From Marinobacter salinus (lineage in GTDB: Bacteria > Pseudomonadota > Gammaproteobacteria > Pseudomonadales > Oleiphilaceae), in assembly GCF_001854125.1 (NCBI RefSeq), contig NZ_CP017715.1:3038001-3102000 (forward strand): a DNA stretch of 64,000 nucleotides. The letters run 5' to 3'. Below are positions 62,937 to 64,000 of the stretch, piece by piece (the first letter of the stretch is position 1; every line of letters begins with the position of its first letter). The notes beneath the pieces are model-generated. The model saw only the letters and a program-made list of their open reading frames with translations, made no database searches and was not told where the DNA came from. A program made the translations under genes and the position numbers.

Positions 62937-63548
62937 TCAGTGCAGTGCTCTCATCTGACGGGGGTACAATGCGGCGCTCACCTCCGGTTCCTCCAGCAGG
63001 TCTGCCAGTTCCCGATCAATGGCGGTTTCTTCACCTTCATCCGGCAGCGGCTCAAACAGGGTGCTAAGCCAGGAGGCGACAGACGGCGCCTCGTCCCGCT
63101 TATAATCCGTAGACAGCGCCTTGATGCGTCGGAAGCCGATGATACGCTGGTGTTTGGGATCACGAATCTGCTCGAAACCGCGCCAATACACGTGCTCCCG
63201 TGTGTGGAGCTGAACAAACAGGGTGTCTATGGGGCCGTTATCGCCGTCTTCGGGTTCCTCAGGGACCTCAACTGTGGCACTTTCAGCCTCGGCTGCAGGC
63301 TTCTTGTGGCGAATGGTGGTCCAGGCCGGGTACAACACCGCCACGGCATCTGCCTCCACATGCTCACGGGCGGCGCGGAGGATCAACCCCCAGCGGGCCT
63401 TGTCGGCATCGGTTTCAAGAGAATTGATGGGCAAGTCGTAGCTTTGCTCGCTGGACAGGACAATCGCCATCATCGGGGCATCAAGCTCCCCCATGGCCTC
63501 GGCCTGTGCTACTGATACCAGTTCATCGATTGCCATCGGTTGGTTCAT
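62937..63548 (-). CDS. Conserved-looking hypothetical protein
   Basis: A 203-residue soluble, acidic protein that I do not recognise. It starts MAIDELVSVAQAEAMGELDA and has WGLILRAAREHVEADAVAVLYPAW near residue 52, a Glu/Pro-rich linker near 90-105 (VEVPEEPEDGDNGPID), and then LFVQLHTREHVYWRGFEQIR. No signal peptide, membrane helix or cysteine motif is evident. Codon use resembles its neighbours and the frame fills the space between two real genes, so it is probably real. It is convergent with the HDOD-GAF gene (10-bp gap). Confidence 0.72.
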   Translation of the reverse strand: MNQPMAIDELVSVAQAEAMGELDAPMMAIVLSSEQSYDLPINSLETDADKARWGLILRAAREHVEADAVAVLYPAWTTIRHKKPAAEAESATVEVPEEPEDGDNGPIDTLFVQLHTREHVYWRGFEQIRDPKHQRIIGFRRIKALSTDYKRDEAPSVASWLSTLFEPLPDEGEETAIDRELADLLEEPEVSAALYPRQMRALH

Positions 63549-63662
63549 AATACGCTCGCCTCCTCGATGCCATCAGGGTCTGTCAGGGAGAAGTTGCTCC
63601 CCCTGAGTAACAGCATAGCCTGTTCGGCACTCAAAGATAAACGTGGAGTTTCGACAAGCGGA

Positions 63663-64000
63663 TCACAACCCCCCGGCGTCAGTTATCTTGTCGAGGTGCT
63701 CATACTGGCCGAACCACGGGTTTGCCTCCTCCAGTTGGGCCGCCAGCTGAAGCAACCTTTCTTCACGCCCGTGACCGGCCCCGAACTGCACACCCACCGG
63801 TAAGCCCGATGCCGTCCAGTGCATTGGCACCGACATGGCCGGGGTACCGGTGAGATTGGCCAACTGAGTGAACGGGGTCCGGGCCAGGCTTTCTATGACC
63901 ATCTGATCCACCTGGCCCGTGCGGTGCACCAGTTTTCCGGCCCTTAGGGTCAGCATGATCTTGGCCATCATTTTGAGGTGGGCGGGGGTATCCAGTTCAC
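63663..64000 (-). CDS. Amidase-signature-family protein, C-terminal part (cut by window edge)
   Basis: About 112 residues at the C-terminus of an amidase; the frame is open to the window edge ([20 protein letters not shown] is the first visible part). [20 protein letters not shown] followed by [20 protein letters not shown] is the usual C-terminal end of the family, which hydrolyses amides of varied substrates such as glutamyl-tRNA, fatty amides or amino-acid amides. The catalytic Ser-Ser-Lys part lies beyond the window, so activity cannot be judged. Its stop is 115 bp from the start of the hypothetical gene, on the same strand. Confidence 0.9.
   Translation of the reverse strand, partial: ELDTPAHLKMMAKIMLTLRAGKLVHRTGQVDQMVIESLARTPFTQLANLTGTPAMSVPMHWTASGLPVGVQFGAGHGREERLLQLAAQLEEANPWFGQYEHLDKITDAGGL

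Overview
The window looks like chromosomal DNA of a marine, oil- or organic-acid-degrading gammaproteobacterium, most probably Marinobacter or a close relative. This rests on gene content and protein style (many acyl-CoA dehydrogenases, LIV and TRAP transporters, a DcaP-type porin, a QsdR-type regulator) and on moderately GC-rich coding DNA; no rRNA or other taxonomic marker is present. I found no phage, insertion sequence, CRISPR array or tRNA. Genes lie close together on both strands, and almost all are intact.

Layout. 1-1.4 kb: the N-terminal part of a BtuB-type receptor with a cobalamin riboswitch. 1.4-4.0 kb: a cNMP/CBS/DUF294 protein overlapping a DnaQ-like exonuclease. 4.0-7.9 kb (minus strand): a methionine-rich secreted peptide, a response regulator, a histidine kinase and an MsrA-MsrB fusion; together these resemble a periplasmic oxidant-defence unit. 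8.0-9.7 kb: a nitronate monooxygenase and a divergent TetR-like regulator. 9.8-17.5 kb: a minus-strand operon (hydratase/3-hydroxyacyl-CoA dehydrogenase, thiolase, acyl-CoA dehydrogenase, alcohol dehydrogenase, aldehyde dehydrogenase). 17.7-29.4 kb: an IclR regulator, a GhrA-type reductase, a membrane transporter, thiolase plus glutaryl-CoA dehydrogenase, a decayed biotin-dependent carboxylase, a DcaP-like porin and a paired acyl-CoA dehydrogenase. 29.5-31.7 kb: class II aldolase, MaoC hydratase, ketopantoate reductase-like protein. 31.8-36.4 kb: a complete LIV-type ABC transporter. 36.5-46.1 kb: two acyl-CoA ligases, SurE, an APH-type kinase, an ACAD10/11-like dehydrogenase, two SDRs, a thioesterase and an enoyl-CoA hydratase. 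46.2-49.2 kb: a TRAP transporter. 49.4-64 kb: mostly housekeeping and signalling (chemoreceptor, DMT and MATE transporters, degenerate HD-GYP, S-formylglutathione hydrolase, CBS protein, alanine/Na symporter, peroxiredoxin, MetNIQ, HDOD-GAF protein, partial amidase).

How it fits together. The strongest unifying signal is a quasi-palindromic element of about 18 bp, close to ATTCYGCTWWGCGAAACT, upstream of five transcription units: the 17.5-kb operon, ghrA, thiolase-gcdH, the acyl-CoA dehydrogenase pair and the LIV operon. A weaker version lies before the porin. In all five clear cases it has the same orientation relative to the downstream gene. I infer one regulon, probably under the IclR protein at 17738-18565. 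A pimelate-type dehydrogenase pair, glutaryl-CoA dehydrogenase, a dicarboxylate-type porin and alcohol/aldehyde dehydrogenases suggest catabolism of dicarboxylates, or of alicyclic or omega-hydroxy acids that feed into them. A second module (kinase + ACAD10/11-like dehydrogenase + SDRs + ligases) resembles the phospho-dependent route for 4-hydroxyacyl-CoAs.

Other structure worth attention: two copies of a long hairpin with a conserved loop and compensating stem changes (9.7 and 40.2 kb), and a different long palindrome inside the met operon (59.5 kb).
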